A DNA stretch of 64,000 nucleotides from Saprospiraceae bacterium (GTDB lineage Bacteria > Bacteroidota > Bacteroidia > Chitinophagales > Saprospiraceae): positions 248,001 to 312,000 of the forward strand of contig JAQXDE010000032.1 of NCBI GenBank assembly GCA_029251525.1, given 5' to 3'. Positions 55,107 to 64,000 of the stretch are shown here, piece by piece. The translations under genes and the position numbers were made by a program. The notes below the pieces were generated by a model. The model had not been told where the DNA came from, searched no databases, and saw only the letters and a list, made by a program, of their open reading frames with translations. Within the stretch, counting starts at the first letter, position 1. The number at the start of each line of letters is the position of its first letter.

Positions 55107-56420
55107 CTATTTCACCAAATCTCCGAATAAATCGTACTCTTCTGCCTTAGTAATTTTCACATTTGCAAAATCTCCAATTCTCACATAATTATCTTTAGCG
55201 TTTACGAGCACTTCATTATCTACCTCTGGAGAATCAAATTCGGTTCGACCAACAAAGTGCTCTCCTTCTTTACGATCAAAAAGAACTCGCAATGTTTGTC
55301 CAATCTTTTCTAAATTTTTATCAAATGAAATGTCTTGCTGAATTTCCATAATGGCATTTGCCCGTTCAGATTTAATTTCTGCAGGAACATCATCCTCAAA
55401 ATCGTGAGCAATTGTACTTTCTTCATGAGAATATTGAAAAACTCCTACTCTTTCAAATTTCATGTCTTCAACAAATTCACAAAGGTCTTGAAATTCTTCT
55501 TCAGATTCTCCTGGATGACCAACCAGTAATGTAGTACGAATGGCTATTCCAGGCACTTTTTGCCGCGCATAATCAATCAACTCCCTGGTTTCAGCTTGAG
55601 TAATTTGCCGGCGCATTCTTTTAAGGACATCATCATTTGCATGTTGTAAAGGTATATCGAGGTAATTACAGATCTCTTTTCGCTCAGCCATCACATCAAA
55701 GATCTCTTTTGGAAACTTACTAGGATATGCATAATGCAATCGAATCCACTCGATCCCTTCCACATCAGCCAGAGCATGGAGTAATTTTGGCAAAGCTCTT
55801 TGTTTGTAAATATCAAGACCATAATAAGTCAATTCCTGGGCAATTAGCATCAACTCCTTGACTCCCATACGAGCCAAATTTTGGGCTTGTTTTACAAGTA
55901 ATTCGATTGGCTGAGAAATATGTTTCCCACGCATTAGAGGGATTGCACAAAAAGAACATGTTCGATTACAACCTTCCGATATTTTCAAATAAGCGAAATG
56001 CTGTGGAGTAGTCGTAACTCGCTCTCCAATCAATTCATGTTTATAATCTGCATTCAACTTCGCCAATAATCCTGGCAACTCTAATGTTCCAAAATATGCA
56101 TCAACTTCTGGAATTTCTTTTTCCAAATTTTGCTTGTACCGTTCTGATAAGCAGCCAGTTACATACAATTTTTCAATTCCTCCTTGCATTTTAATATCAG
56201 CATATTCAAGTATTGTATTTACAGATTCTTCCTTTGCTAAATCAATAAACCCACATGTATTGATAATAACAATATTTGCATCTTCTTCATTACTATCATG
56301 CGCAACTTTAAAATCATTCCCTTTGAGCTGAGTAATCAAATCTTCAGAATCTACTAGATTCTTTGAGCAGCCCAAGGTGATTACATTTACCTTATCTTGT
56401 TTTAATGTCTTTGTCTTCAA
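55107..56420 (-). CDS. rimO: Ribosomal protein S12 methylthiotransferase
   Basis: Radical-SAM enzyme that methylthiolates Asp in ribosomal protein S12. It has 437 residues, normal length. The N-terminal UPF0004 domain has Cys18 in TLGCSKNLVDSED and further Cys in INTCGFI and VTGCLSERY. The radical-SAM cluster is CNRTCSFC in SEGCNRTCSFCAIPLMRG, and the C-terminal TRAM domain begins near LRVLFDRKEGEHFVGR. The text motif GCSKNLVDSE marks RimO rather than MiaB. It is monocistronic with a terminator downstream. Confidence 0.95.
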   Translation of the reverse strand: MKTKTLKQDKVNVITLGCSKNLVDSEDLITQLKGNDFKVAHDSNEEDANIVIINTCGFIDLAKEESVNTILEYADIKMQGGIEKLYVTGCLSERYKQNLEKEIPEVDAYFGTLELPGLLAKLNADYKHELIGERVTTTPQHFAYLKISEGCNRTCSFCAIPLMRGKHISQPIELLVKQAQNLARMGVKELMLIAQELTYYGLDIYKQRALPKLLHALADVEGIEWIRLHYAYPSKFPKEIFDVMAERKEICNYLDIPLQHANDDVLKRMRRQITQAETRELIDYARQKVPGIAIRTTLLVGHPGESEEEFQDLCEFVEDMKFERVGVFQYSHEESTIAHDFEDDVPAEIKSERANAIMEIQQDISFDKNLEKIGQTLRVLFDRKEGEHFVGRTEFDSPEVDNEVLVNAKDNYVRIGDFANVKITKAEEYDLFGDLVK

Positions 56421-56635
56421 GTTCTTTAAATTTTAGGAATTAGTAATTGTCAACTAGAATACTAAACTCCACCTTAAAAAATGCAAAGTTAATAAAATGA
56501 TCCTCATAATTTTAGTTTAGATTCTACGTTTTAAATTTGTTTGGTTTAACCTTTGCAGCTACAACTTTTATAACTTAAATTCGATCAAAAATCTCTGCTG
56601 ATAAAAATAAAATCTTCTAAAAGATTAATCAATTT

Positions 56636-57361
56636 ATGAAAAAATTATCTTTATTTATTGCTTGCCTTTTTTCTCTACAAATCGTTTCCGCACAATTTGG
56701 GTTTTCTACTGGTTACAAACCTATTAATGCAACAAATTGGGAGGCAATTATAGAAACTAACCAAGCAAATTTCCCAGTTGGATATAATCCAACTCCCTTA
56801 GCACATGGTGTACAAATAGGAGTTGACTATTGGTTTCGTTTAAAAAATTACAGAATTGAATTTATGCCTGAATTGAGTTATTCAACTTTCAAAAGGGTTT
56901 GGGAAATTGAAGACGGAACAGGAGTAAAAGAACAAATCAATTCTAACTTTTTAGGATTACATCTAAATACTAATTTCTATATTTTTGAATTTAAGGGAGA
57001 TTGCAACTGTCCTACTTTCGGAAAGCAAGGACCGGATGCAAAAAAAGGATTTTTCATTCAGGTTGCACCGGGTATAGATTATGTTTTTAATTCTTTCAAA
57101 AATTCCGAAGAAACTAAAACCGCTAGTGACCTTGTTCCTTCTATTGGACTTGGGATAGGTATAGATTTTGGTTTAAGTAACTTAATAACACTGACACCTG
57201 TGGTAAAAGTTCATCAATATTTTGGGGTAGAGTGGGATGGGTTAAACACTAATTTCAAAACAAATGGTCCGCCAATTTCGGATGAATTGAATAAGAATAA
57301 CATCACTCAACTCTTCGCAGGAATTAGGATTGGGCTGAGATTAGACTCTAACAATTATTGA
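56636..57361 (+). CDS. Predicted outer-membrane beta-barrel protein
   Basis: 241 residues. A signal peptide (1-19, LQIVSAQ) is followed by alternating amphipathic strands (GVQIGVDYWFRLKNYRIEFMPELSYSTF; GLGIGIDFGLSNLITLTPVVKVHQYFG) and a C-terminal ...LFAGIRIGLRLDSNNY. This pattern fits small porin-like barrels of Bacteroidota. Ligand and function are unknown. A terminator follows. Confidence 0.7.
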   Translation: MKKLSLFIACLFSLQIVSAQFGFSTGYKPINATNWEAIIETNQANFPVGYNPTPLAHGVQIGVDYWFRLKNYRIEFMPELSYSTFKRVWEIEDGTGVKEQINSNFLGLHLNTNFYIFEFKGDCNCPTFGKQGPDAKKGFFIQVAPGIDYVFNSFKNSEETKTASDLVPSIGLGIGIDFGLSNLITLTPVVKVHQYFGVEWDGLNTNFKTNGPPISDELNKNNITQLFAGIRIGLRLDSNNY

Positions 57362-57385
57362 TACGAAAACTCCAAAAACATATTC

Positions 57386-57422
57386 CCTTGACACGATTTG
57401 AACCGTATCAAGGATTTTTTTT
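57386..57422 (+). terminator. Terminator of the 56636-57361 gene
   Basis: An imperfect stem (CCTTGA-c-ACG with CGT-a-TCAAGG, one mismatch) is followed by a run of T. The convergent gene at 57438 lies just beyond. Confidence 0.75.
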
Positions 57423-57437
57423 TTCAAATACAGAAAA

Positions 57438-58721
57438 TCAAATAATTGTTTTTTCTAATTTCACACTTGACTTTTCAAAATAATTTCTAGTGAAATAAAT
57501 AGTGATTACTAATGAGACCATGAAATAAATTCCAATCAAAAATGTAGATATTGGATAAGATTCATTCAATAAAAACCATCCACCAAAATAATTTAATATA
57601 AAGAATCCAAAAATAGTTTTAATAAATTCAACAGGAACAGCAATCCAATGTCGATCTAAAAGTGAAGTATAACTAAATATTGAAAAACCAACAAAGGCTC
57701 CATAGTATAATAAATCCCACCATGACATCTGAGTGAGTAAAGCTAAGAAATGAAATTGAATCGCAATGTGAATAAATACTTGAATGAATCCCCAGCTCGT
57801 TAAAAACGGTGTACTCTCCGTTTCATATTTTACTTGTTGGTGAACATCTTTTGTGTATTCAATTGGATATTTTTCTTGCATATCGTCAGGTCGCCAACCT
57901 GTTGACTTATACCAAACCTTTAGTTTATCAGACCATTTTTTTGTTCGCCAACTATCTTTTGTCAAAGACCATAAATGCATGAAATTAATGATAAAGGGAT
58001 TCCAGGTTTGTACTGATTTTGTAATTCCATAAACTGGTGGATTGTCCAACATCTCTTCTTGAAACGTTCCAAACCATTTGTCCCAAAAGATAAAAATCGC
58101 AGAATAATTTTTATCCAAATATTCTTTATTAATCGCATGATGAACTCGATGATGAGAGGGTGTTACTATTATTTTCTCCAAAAATCCCATCCGATTAATC
58201 AGTCGAGTATGATACCAGAACTGTGCAAAACGATGCAATGGGGCAATTACTGCCACCACAATTGTTGGAACCCCAATCACAGCAATTGGTATATAGAGAA
58301 AGAAATATAGTTGAACGAATCCAGAAATCGGTTGGCGCATGGCAGCAGCCAAATTAAACTCTTCACTACTGTGATGAATTAAATGTCGGTTCCATAAAAA
58401 ATTAATTTCATGTGCGAATCGATGTTTCCAATAATAAGCAAAATCAAAAAGTAAGAAACATAAGATATAAGATGTTGCATTTGCTGGCAATTCAAATAGA
58501 GCTAGATGTTTCAACATCCAGTCATGGGTAACAATAATAACTGTTAGTTTTAAAATTGCTTTGACATTATTAGAGAGCCCTGAACTGATACTAGACAACG
58601 CATCAATTGGACGATAAACACCTTTCCTTAACAATAAACTTACAATCCATTCTATTGCAATAGATCCAAAGAAAAACATCAGTGCAATTCGAACCGTAGT
58701 AGCATAAAATTCTGAATACAT
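57438..58721 (-). CDS. Sterol-desaturase-family membrane protein (fatty-acid hydroxylase superfamily)
   Basis: 427 residues. The diiron His motifs are H100RFAH104, H113LIHH117 and SHHRVHH (about 190-196), in the usual order for the superfamily. Several transmembrane helices surround them (about 14-30, 56-68, 82-98). The C-terminal ~150 residues add further hydrophobic segments beyond the usual ~250-residue core; some Bacteroidota members share this extension. Likely substrates are lipids (hydroxylation or desaturation), not specified. It starts 6 bp after the hydrolase gene stop, so they are co-transcribed. Confidence 0.85.
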   Translation of the reverse strand: MYSEFYATTVRIALMFFFGSIAIEWIVSLLLRKGVYRPIDALSSISSGLSNNVKAILKLTVIIVTHDWMLKHLALFELPANATSYILCFLLFDFAYYWKHRFAHEINFLWNRHLIHHSSEEFNLAAAMRQPISGFVQLYFFLYIPIAVIGVPTIVVAVIAPLHRFAQFWYHTRLINRMGFLEKIIVTPSHHRVHHAINKEYLDKNYSAIFIFWDKWFGTFQEEMLDNPPVYGITKSVQTWNPFIINFMHLWSLTKDSWRTKKWSDKLKVWYKSTGWRPDDMQEKYPIEYTKDVHQQVKYETESTPFLTSWGFIQVFIHIAIQFHFLALLTQMSWWDLLYYGAFVGFSIFSYTSLLDRHWIAVPVEFIKTIFGFFILNYFGGWFLLNESYPISTFLIGIYFMVSLVITIYFTRNYFEKSSVKLEKTII

Positions 58722-58727
58722 TTGCTT

Positions 58728-59522
58728 TTATTTTAGTAGTTTTTCAATTTCGTTTAAATATATAGACTCTTTTAAAAAATCAACATGGTTATAATTTTCA
58801 AAGGAAATTAATTTTATTTTTTCATGATTACTTTTTAATCTTTCCGCATGATAAAAAGGAATTCGTTGATCTTTTTTTCCATGAAATATTATAATTGGAC
58901 ATCTTACACCTTCTAAGAAATCATTTGAATTTAATTCGTATTTAAAAATAAAATCAGGGACAAATTTAATTTTTTCTTTTTGTAAAACTTTGAAATTGGA
59001 ATATGGTGCAACCAGAATTAATTTCTTTGGTGAATTCTTAGAAGCTAAAAAAGAACCGATACCTGTTCCAACAGAAGTACCCAAAATTATTATATTTTCT
59101 TCTCCATATTCTTTTTTTAAATCGTCGTAAACAATTTGAGCATCATTAAGTAACTGCTTTTCACTTTCAATACTTCCATCACTTTTTCCAAAGCCTCGAT
59201 AATTAAGAAATAAAACATCATAACCCAAATCCGTATAAATGAAAGAGGAATATCCTATATTATTAAGTTTTCCACTATTCCCATGCAAGGACAAAATGAC
59301 ACCTTTCTTTTCAATACTTGGAAAAAGTAATCCATGAATTTCAATCTTTCCTTCCACAGAAAAATATTTTTCTAAAAAGTGTTGATCAAATTGATATTGA
59401 AAATCCGATGTTAATTTAGTAGGTTTAAAAATTAATTTTTCTTGAAAAAAATAAATAGATGACCAACACAGAATTGGAAGAAGAAATAAAATGTAAATGT
59501 ATTGTTTCTTAAATATACCCAT
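58728..59522 (-). CDS. Alpha/beta-hydrolase, membrane-anchored
   Basis: 264 residues. An N-terminal hydrophobic segment (about 8-26) acts as anchor or uncleaved signal. Nucleophile Ser150 is in GTSVGTG; the oxyanion region is HGNSGKLNN with NYRGFGKSDG; Asp and His are in HGKKDQRIP and YNHVDFL. Members act as esterases or acyl hydrolases. Direct coupling to the sterol-desaturase-type gene suggests a lipid-related role. Confidence 0.85.
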   Translation of the reverse strand: MGIFKKQYIYILFLLPILCWSSIYFFQEKLIFKPTKLTSDFQYQFDQHFLEKYFSVEGKIEIHGLLFPSIEKKGVILSLHGNSGKLNNIGYSSFIYTDLGYDVLFLNYRGFGKSDGSIESEKQLLNDAQIVYDDLKKEYGEENIIILGTSVGTGIGSFLASKNSPKKLILVAPYSNFKVLQKEKIKFVPDFIFKYELNSNDFLEGVRCPIIIFHGKKDQRIPFYHAERLKSNHEKIKLISFENYNHVDFLKESIYLNEIEKLLK

Positions 59523-59589
59523 ATCAATTTTTTACTATTTCATAAAAATAGGCGTTGCCAATTTAAGAAATATTAAAATGATTTAATAA

Positions 59590-59625
59590 AAAAGAGTCAT
59601 TTACTAAAAGGCAAATGACTCTTTT
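59590..59625 (-). terminator. Terminator of the 59649-60275 lipoprotein gene
   Basis: The arms AAAAGAGTCATTT and AAATGACTCTTTT form a 13-bp stem with a 10-nt loop, 24 bp beyond the lipoprotein stop. Confidence 0.75.
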
Positions 59626-59648
59626 CTATATTTAGTTACATTAATATT

Positions 59649-60275
59649 TTAATATTCTTCACATTTTTGCAAAAATTTACACTTCACTCCATCTTCACAA
59701 TTTCCATTTTCGCAGGTTACTTTGTAACCATAGCCAACACAATCTTTTGAGCCATAAATGATTAAAAACCGTATTTCTCCATTCTCCAAAAACTTCTCAT
59801 ATCCTTCATAAATACAATTACAGTTAGTATCATACTTCAATTCTTTTACTATAAATTTTTCGAATTCAGATCCGCTTGCCTCTGTTGCTTCGTCCCAAGA
59901 ACACACCGCTATTTCCATCTTTCCATAACAATCTTTTTTTGCATAAATTAACTCATTCTCATTTTCTGCAGTATAAGTTTCTTCCGTCTTTAAAACGATA
60001 TAATCAACTGGATAATTGAGCATTGGTTTTTCTTCAGAATTTGGATTAGCAATATACCAATCTTTCATAGCTATCTCAATTGCATCTTTTTCGCCAGTTA
60101 TTGTAGTTGCATCTGGCATGGAATAAGAAATTGGATAAACTAAATCAATACAAGCTTCTTTTTTCTTGTCATAATCTTTATCCCATTTTTTCTTATCAAA
60201 ATCCTTTTCATTTTTATCACAAGAAGAAAAAATAACTACAACTAATAGAGTAAAAAATAAAATCGTTTTTTTCAT
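59649..60275 (-). CDS. Lipoprotein of unknown function
   Basis: 208 residues. Lipoprotein signal with lipobox FSSC (residues 16-19). A strongly charged stretch (DKNEKDFDKKKWDKDYDKKKE) follows, then a domain with about eight conserved-looking Cys (for example CYGKMEIAVCSW, CNCIYEG, CVGYGYKVTCENGNCEDGVKC) and a C-terminal CKFLQKCEEY. The cysteine pattern suggests a disulfide-stabilised exported domain. No family is recognised. Its own terminator follows, and 110 bp separates it from the upstream anti-sigma-like gene. Confidence 0.65.
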   Translation of the reverse strand: MKKTILFFTLLVVVIFSSCDKNEKDFDKKKWDKDYDKKKEACIDLVYPISYSMPDATTITGEKDAIEIAMKDWYIANPNSEEKPMLNYPVDYIVLKTEETYTAENENELIYAKKDCYGKMEIAVCSWDEATEASGSEFEKFIVKELKYDTNCNCIYEGYEKFLENGEIRFLIIYGSKDCVGYGYKVTCENGNCEDGVKCKFLQKCEEY

Positions 60276-60385
60276 TGTTTGAATATTTTCAATTTATTAA
60301 TAAATATATTTTTGATATATGATTACTCGTACTTTTACTTATTTTAGAAATTAAAAAAATGGTTACTTTCTTTATTCTTATTTCT

Positions 60386-61828
60386 CTAAAACCTATAGCT
60401 TAAACCAATATTAAATACTTTACTCGTAGAGTTTGACCTTAAAACTTCACTCTTTTGAATAAAGTTTTTTTCCAAAGTAAATGAAGCTCGAGCGTTCCAA
60501 ATTGGATTCAGTTTATAATCTAATCCTGCACCTACAAAACCATTTACAAACTGTGAACTCAACTCTTTTTCACTTTCTTGATTTCTTTTGATAGGTAAAA
60601 TTTCATTATCATAACTTAACCTAGCTTCAACGAAATGCTTGCCTAAAGAAACTTTATTCCAACCTAACCCCACTTTAATGAAGCAATTCAATTCATCATT
60701 GCCCATATAATAATTAACTCCAACTGGAATATTTGTAAACTTATATTTCTGAGAATAATTCCATTCTGCCTCAAATAAATCGCCGTCATTGATATTCGTT
60801 CCATTTGGAATTTCGAAATCAATACTACTTCCTGAATCACTAAATCCTGTTTGAGTAATGATCTTAAATTCATTTATTATTTTACCTTCATTATCAATAT
60901 ACTCACCGGATTTATCGTAAATTAATTTATCTACAAATATATTTTCAAATCCACCAATTGTTCTCCTCAGACCTACACTTAACCATAGTTTAGGTCTAAT
61001 ATTATAAGACAAATGCAACCCTCCACCTTTAAACTGAATAGGAAAAGAAGATTCATTTTCTCCAAAATCTTTTTTCTCTAACTTTTCAAAATCATAAGTC
61101 AATGGGGTTTCGAAATTTAGAGAATTGTAATTTATCTCAAGTTCAAACTTTTCTTTTTTTTGTTTTAATTTAGGAATTACCACATTGTACTCACTAATTA
61201 GATCCAATTTTTTAATTGGAAAAACATTTTCGATCTCAATAAAAGAAAAAGAAATTGGAGTCGATTCCGCTACAGCTATTTTAAAATCATTTCTTAAACC
61301 AGTTGTTTCAATATTTCCAATGGAAAAAGAATTCGATTCATCTTTGGAATTTAAATAGATTTGAGTTGAAGCTGATCCTCTATTAATGCTTTTATTTAAT
61401 TCATCTTGGTTTAAAATAAATCCTATTGGAATTTGATTTTTTTGAGTAGGTGACACAATCAAATTTTGCTTGTTTAATTTTCTTTTCTCTAATTCAGATT
61501 CGATTTTAAAAACTTCTTTTTCTATAATTGCAATTGTATTGTTTTTATTTCCTATCTGACCTTGTATTATTTCAATCCCCTTTGACGTCTTCACCAATTC
61601 ATTTTTCAAATAATAAATATATCCTCCCTCTAAAACCAAAGTGGAAACTATTACGATTAATGCTCCTAACTTCCAATTCCATTTTTTCTTTTGAGGATAA
61701 TTTGGAAAATCATTTCGAGCATTTCGCCAAACACTCTCGTTTGGCAGATCCCAACCATCAGTTGATTTGTCAAAATCATTGATTCGATTTTTAAAGAAAC
61801 CCTCTAAATTATTTTTGTTATCTGCCAT
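60386..61828 (-). CDS. Inner-membrane protein with C-terminal beta-barrel-like region, paired with ECF sigma factor
   Basis: 480 residues. A short cytoplasmic N-terminus (about 1-48) contains W-x-x-N-R/F segments resembling sigma-binding tails of anti-sigma factors; one transmembrane helix follows (about 50-70, LGALIVIVSTLVLEGGYIYYL). Next comes a coiled-coil linker (about 75-120). The last ~230 residues have amphipathic strands and an aromatic end (KVFNIGLSYRF) like outer-membrane barrels. It begins 6 bp after the sigma-factor gene. The inner-membrane helix plus barrel-like C-terminus is an unusual plan. The anti-sigma role is inferred from the gene pair only. Confidence 0.65.
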   Translation of the reverse strand: MADNKNNLEGFFKNRINDFDKSTDGWDLPNESVWRNARNDFPNYPQKKKWNWKLGALIVIVSTLVLEGGYIYYLKNELVKTSKGIEIIQGQIGNKNNTIAIIEKEVFKIESELEKRKLNKQNLIVSPTQKNQIPIGFILNQDELNKSINRGSASTQIYLNSKDESNSFSIGNIETTGLRNDFKIAVAESTPISFSFIEIENVFPIKKLDLISEYNVVIPKLKQKKEKFELEINYNSLNFETPLTYDFEKLEKKDFGENESSFPIQFKGGGLHLSYNIRPKLWLSVGLRRTIGGFENIFVDKLIYDKSGEYIDNEGKIINEFKIITQTGFSDSGSSIDFEIPNGTNINDGDLFEAEWNYSQKYKFTNIPVGVNYYMGNDELNCFIKVGLGWNKVSLGKHFVEARLSYDNEILPIKRNQESEKELSSQFVNGFVGAGLDYKLNPIWNARASFTLEKNFIQKSEVLRSNSTSKVFNIGLSYRF

Positions 61829-61834
61829 CTAAAC

Positions 61835-62383
61835 TTAATCTTTTTCATTTAAGAAAAATTCTTCTAACATATTTCTTAACGCTTTTTTTGCTTTTGACAA
61901 TTGTGACTTAGAGGTGCCAATTGAGATCTCTAATTCTTTTGCAATTTCTTTATGTGAAAACCCTTCGACCACGTGCATATTAAAAACAACTCGATATCCT
62001 AATGGCATTTGTTGAATAATTTGAACCAATTCCTTGGCTGCCATTTTATCCAAAACATTTTCGGAAACCTCTTGCTCGTTTCCAGCGACTTTTAAATCAG
62101 TAAAAGTATTTTGCCACTGGTTGCTTTTCAAAAAACGTAATGCAGCATTTACCAATACTCGATTTGACCAATGTACGAACTCTCCACGTTTGGAATCGAA
62201 TTGATGTAAATCTTTGAATATACTAACCAACCCTTCTTGGAAAATATCCTGAGCCTCTAACTTGCTTGTTCCATATCGAAGGGCTAATCGAAACCATCTT
62301 TGCCGATGCCTTTCATACAAAATCCGCTCAGCTGGTTTTTTTCCCTTTAGAATACTTTTTATCAGATCGATATCGGATTGCAT
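61835..62383 (-). CDS. ECF-type RNA polymerase sigma factor
   Basis: 182 residues. Region 2 includes YERHRQRWFRLALRYGTSKLEAQDIFQEGLVSIF (about 24-57) and region 4 includes MPLGYRVVFNMHVVEGFSHKEIAKELEISIGTSKSQLSKAKKAL (about 126-170), the -10 and -35 recognition parts. Transcribed together with the anti-sigma-like gene (6 bp apart). Such pairs usually respond to envelope or nutrient signals. Confidence 0.9.
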   Translation of the reverse strand: MQSDIDLIKSILKGKKPAERILYERHRQRWFRLALRYGTSKLEAQDIFQEGLVSIFKDLHQFDSKRGEFVHWSNRVLVNAALRFLKSNQWQNTFTDLKVAGNEQEVSENVLDKMAAKELVQIIQQMPLGYRVVFNMHVVEGFSHKEIAKELEISIGTSKSQLSKAKKALRNMLEEFFLNEKD

Positions 62384-62649
62384 TTGTTTTGTTTATCTTC
62401 ATTTAGTTATGTAATAAAATGTAAAAAAAGGTTGCCTCCAATATGACATTTTTCAAAAAATAAATTGACTTAAATTTTTTATTTGGCGCTATCCATAAAT
62501 TTTAAATTCACATCTGTAATTTGTTTATTTATGAGATGTTGCAATTTCATAGTGATATTAAATAATACTAATCAACAATAAAAATATTTGGCAAAAATAT
62601 TTTTTAAAGAAAATTTTCAAATAATTGTAATTAATAAAACAACTAACAA

Positions 62650-63510
62650 GTGAATCTATCCCAAAAACTAGGCTTTTCTGATAAAACTAAGCTATTAATA
62701 ATACATGCTGATGATGCAGGATTAGCACATTCTGAAAATATAGCGACCATCAAATCACTTGAGGAAGGAATTGTTAATTCATGTAGCATAATGGTCCCTT
62801 GCCCATGTTTCAATGAAATTGCTAATTATGCCCTAAAAAATAAAAAACTTGATTATGGAATACATCTAACAATAACTTGTGAATGGGAAAATTATAAATT
62901 CGGCCCTATTCTCCCTGTAAACGAAGTTCCAAGTTTAGTTGATAAGAATGGATACTTTTTTAGGAGTCGAGATGAACTTAAAAATAATGCTAGTTTAGAT
63001 GATTTGAGGAAAGAGCTAAAAGCACAAATGGATAAAGCACTTAATTGTGGATTAAAACCTTCCCATATAGATTCTCATATGTATAGCGTTGGCGCAACTC
63101 CTGAATTCTTTAAGTTATATAAGGAATTAGGAGTGCTATATGATCTCCCAGTATTGTTGAATCAACAATTAATGGAAATGGTTGGACTAAATATTGAGGA
63201 AAATATTCAAGAAAATGACTTTTTAGTAGAGAAAGTACATTATGGAAAATTTGAATATTTCAAAAAAGGTGAACTAAAAAATTACTACAGAGGAGTTTGG
63301 AATGAACTAGTTGATGGTCTAAACATGATTTTAATTCATCCTGCATTCAATAATGATGAAATGAAAGAAATCACTGTAAATCATCCAAACTTTGGTTCTG
63401 ATTGGAGACAAATTGATTTTGATTATTTCACGAGTAATGAAAGTAAAGTGAAGGTTAAGGAAAATGATATAGAGTTAATTACTTGGAAGGACCTTAATAA
63501 AGTAATGTGA
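62650..63510 (+). CDS. ChbG/YdjC-type carbohydrate deacetylase
   Basis: 286 residues, starting with GTG at 62650. Metal-binding residues are seen in [12 protein letters not shown] (Asp21, Asp22 with the His following) and [10 protein letters not shown], plus [15 protein letters not shown]. The family removes acetyl groups from chitooligosaccharides or N-acetylated lipid sugars (HpnK, ChbG). It is 140 bp after the divergent sigma gene, alone on its strand. Function is assigned from family motifs. Confidence 0.88.
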   Translation: MNLSQKLGFSDKTKLLIIHADDAGLAHSENIATIKSLEEGIVNSCSIMVPCPCFNEIANYALKNKKLDYGIHLTITCEWENYKFGPILPVNEVPSLVDKNGYFFRSRDELKNNASLDDLRKELKAQMDKALNCGLKPSHIDSHMYSVGATPEFFKLYKELGVLYDLPVLLNQQLMEMVGLNIEENIQENDFLVEKVHYGKFEYFKKGELKNYYRGVWNELVDGLNMILIHPAFNNDEMKEITVNHPNFGSDWRQIDFDYFTSNESKVKVKENDIELITWKDLNKVM

Positions 63511-63592
63511 AATTTGTTCAATTCAAATTATACTTCAATACTAAAAACCTTTAAAGTCCAGATTTTTTTTTGCCTAGAACGAGTCTAAAGAC

Positions 63593-63772
63593 ATGATATC
63601 AATCAAGGAAGACAATCCTAAATCTTGGAATTCTAGCGCTAGTTTTATTCCCCATCAAATCAGACTTAGTACAAGTTTCAATGTTATCTTTGTTAATCCC
63701 TTAGGTAATTATGTGAATTTCAGCACTCACTCTGAACAGTTGAAATATATTGATAGATATTTCATTTACTAA
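63593..63772 (+). CDS. Small hypothetical ORF (59 codons), low confidence
   Basis: An ATG at 63593 opens 59 codons to a TAA at 63770, containing PLGNYVNFSTHSEQLKYID. There is no family resemblance, and the 3' end overlaps the end of the PLP enzyme gene by 4 bp. It may be a chance frame or a remnant. Confidence 0.2.
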   Translation: MISIKEDNPKSWNSSASFIPHQIRLSTSFNVIFVNPLGNYVNFSTHSEQLKYIDRYFIY

Positions 63773-64000
63773 TCTATTGCTTGTTCAATATCCTTCAATA
63801 TATCTTTTACATTTTCAATACCAACTGATACTCGAATCAAGCCATCTGAAATCCCGACTGCCTCTCTTTCAACTTTTGGAATATCCATATGCGACATTGA
63901 AGCAGGATGAACAATCAACGTGTCCACATCACCTAATGTTGGAGCAAGAGTACAAAATTGCAAACGTCCCATAAACTTAACAGCAGCAGTAAAACCTCCT
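63769..64000 (-). CDS. C-terminus of a Cys/Met-metabolism PLP-dependent lyase, cut by window edge
   Basis: About 76 residues are visible, reading in from 63999. The stretch GGFTAAVKFM ... TLGDVDTLIVHPASMSH is the signature end of the trans-sulfuration enzyme family (cystathionine gamma-synthase/-lyase, methionine gamma-lyase). The rest lies beyond the window, so the specific activity cannot be decided. Confidence 0.85.
   Translation of the reverse strand, partial: GGFTAAVKFMGRLQFCTLAPTLGDVDTLIVHPASMSHMDIPKVEREAVGISDGLIRVSVGIENVKDILKDIEQAID

Noticed and set aside
1-64000. CRISPR arrays, tRNAs, rRNAs, integrases, phage structural genes
   Set aside because: I looked for short regular repeats, tRNA-like folds and hallmark proteins and recognised none; short tRNAs could be missed without a covariance search.

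Overview
The window is about 64 kb of AT-rich DNA from a member of the Bacteroidota. The evidence is a 1000-residue secreted protein with a type IX (Por) sorting tail, four TonB-dependent outer-membrane receptors (three with a clear carboxypeptidase-like N-domain), a TPR/LytS-type kinase and LytTR regulator, DUF5683 next to ribH, short or absent Shine-Dalgarno sequences and TAnnTTTG-like promoter elements. A Saprospiria-like relative is plausible, but the genus cannot be read from the sequence. I recognised no rRNA, tRNA, CRISPR array, intact insertion sequence or prophage. Both edges cut genes: a prolyl oligopeptidase on the left and a Cys/Met-metabolism PLP enzyme on the right.

Layout. 0-5.6 kb: prolyl oligopeptidase, GNAT, M1 peptidase and a membrane protein (+). 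5.6-6.5 kb: a decayed gene with two in-frame stops and two frameshifts (-). 6.7-14.2 kb: a large lipoprotein and a complete RND efflux operon, with TolC-type protein, adaptor and permease transcribed in that order (-). 15.3-21.9 kb: a small secreted protein, a zinc-peptidase-like lipoprotein, a DUF697/SHOCT membrane protein overlapping a DUF4403-like gene, and pbpC (+). 21.9-22.6 kb: three tandem hairpin elements with different stems, 12-nt loops and conserved flanks. 22.6-28.9 kb (-): LytTR regulator, a previously unlisted 47-codon gene with a double-glycine-type leader, a TonB receptor and a TPR histidine kinase, which look like one signalling cassette. 29.3-35.7 kb: K+ channel with a C-terminal zinc ribbon, glmM-type phosphohexomutase, PAP2 phosphatase, ZIP transporter, coiled-coil protein and CtlX-like hydrolase. 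36.2-45.6 kb (+): TonB receptor, a T9SS-exported cupredoxin/repeat protein, TPR protein, ribH, DUF5683 and a methyltransferase. 46.1-54.1 kb (-): a carbohydrate operon (Gfo/Idh oxidoreductase, TIM-barrel isomerase, TonB receptor, TMEM220-like protein, GH3 beta-glucosidase) ending in msrA. 55.1-64 kb: rimO, a predicted outer-membrane protein, sterol-desaturase-family protein, alpha/beta hydrolase, lipoprotein, an ECF sigma factor paired with an inner-membrane/beta-barrel protein, a ChbG/YdjC-type deacetylase and the edge PLP enzyme.

Most convergent gene pairs and operon ends carry clear hairpin terminators. The best candidate for something undescribed is the peptide cassette at 22.6-28.9 kb: a short lysine-rich, single-cysteine core behind a GG leader, with its own terminator, placed between a LytTR regulator and a TonB-type receptor and followed by the probable partner kinase. 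No dedicated peptidase/exporter or modification enzyme is in the window, so its function is inference.
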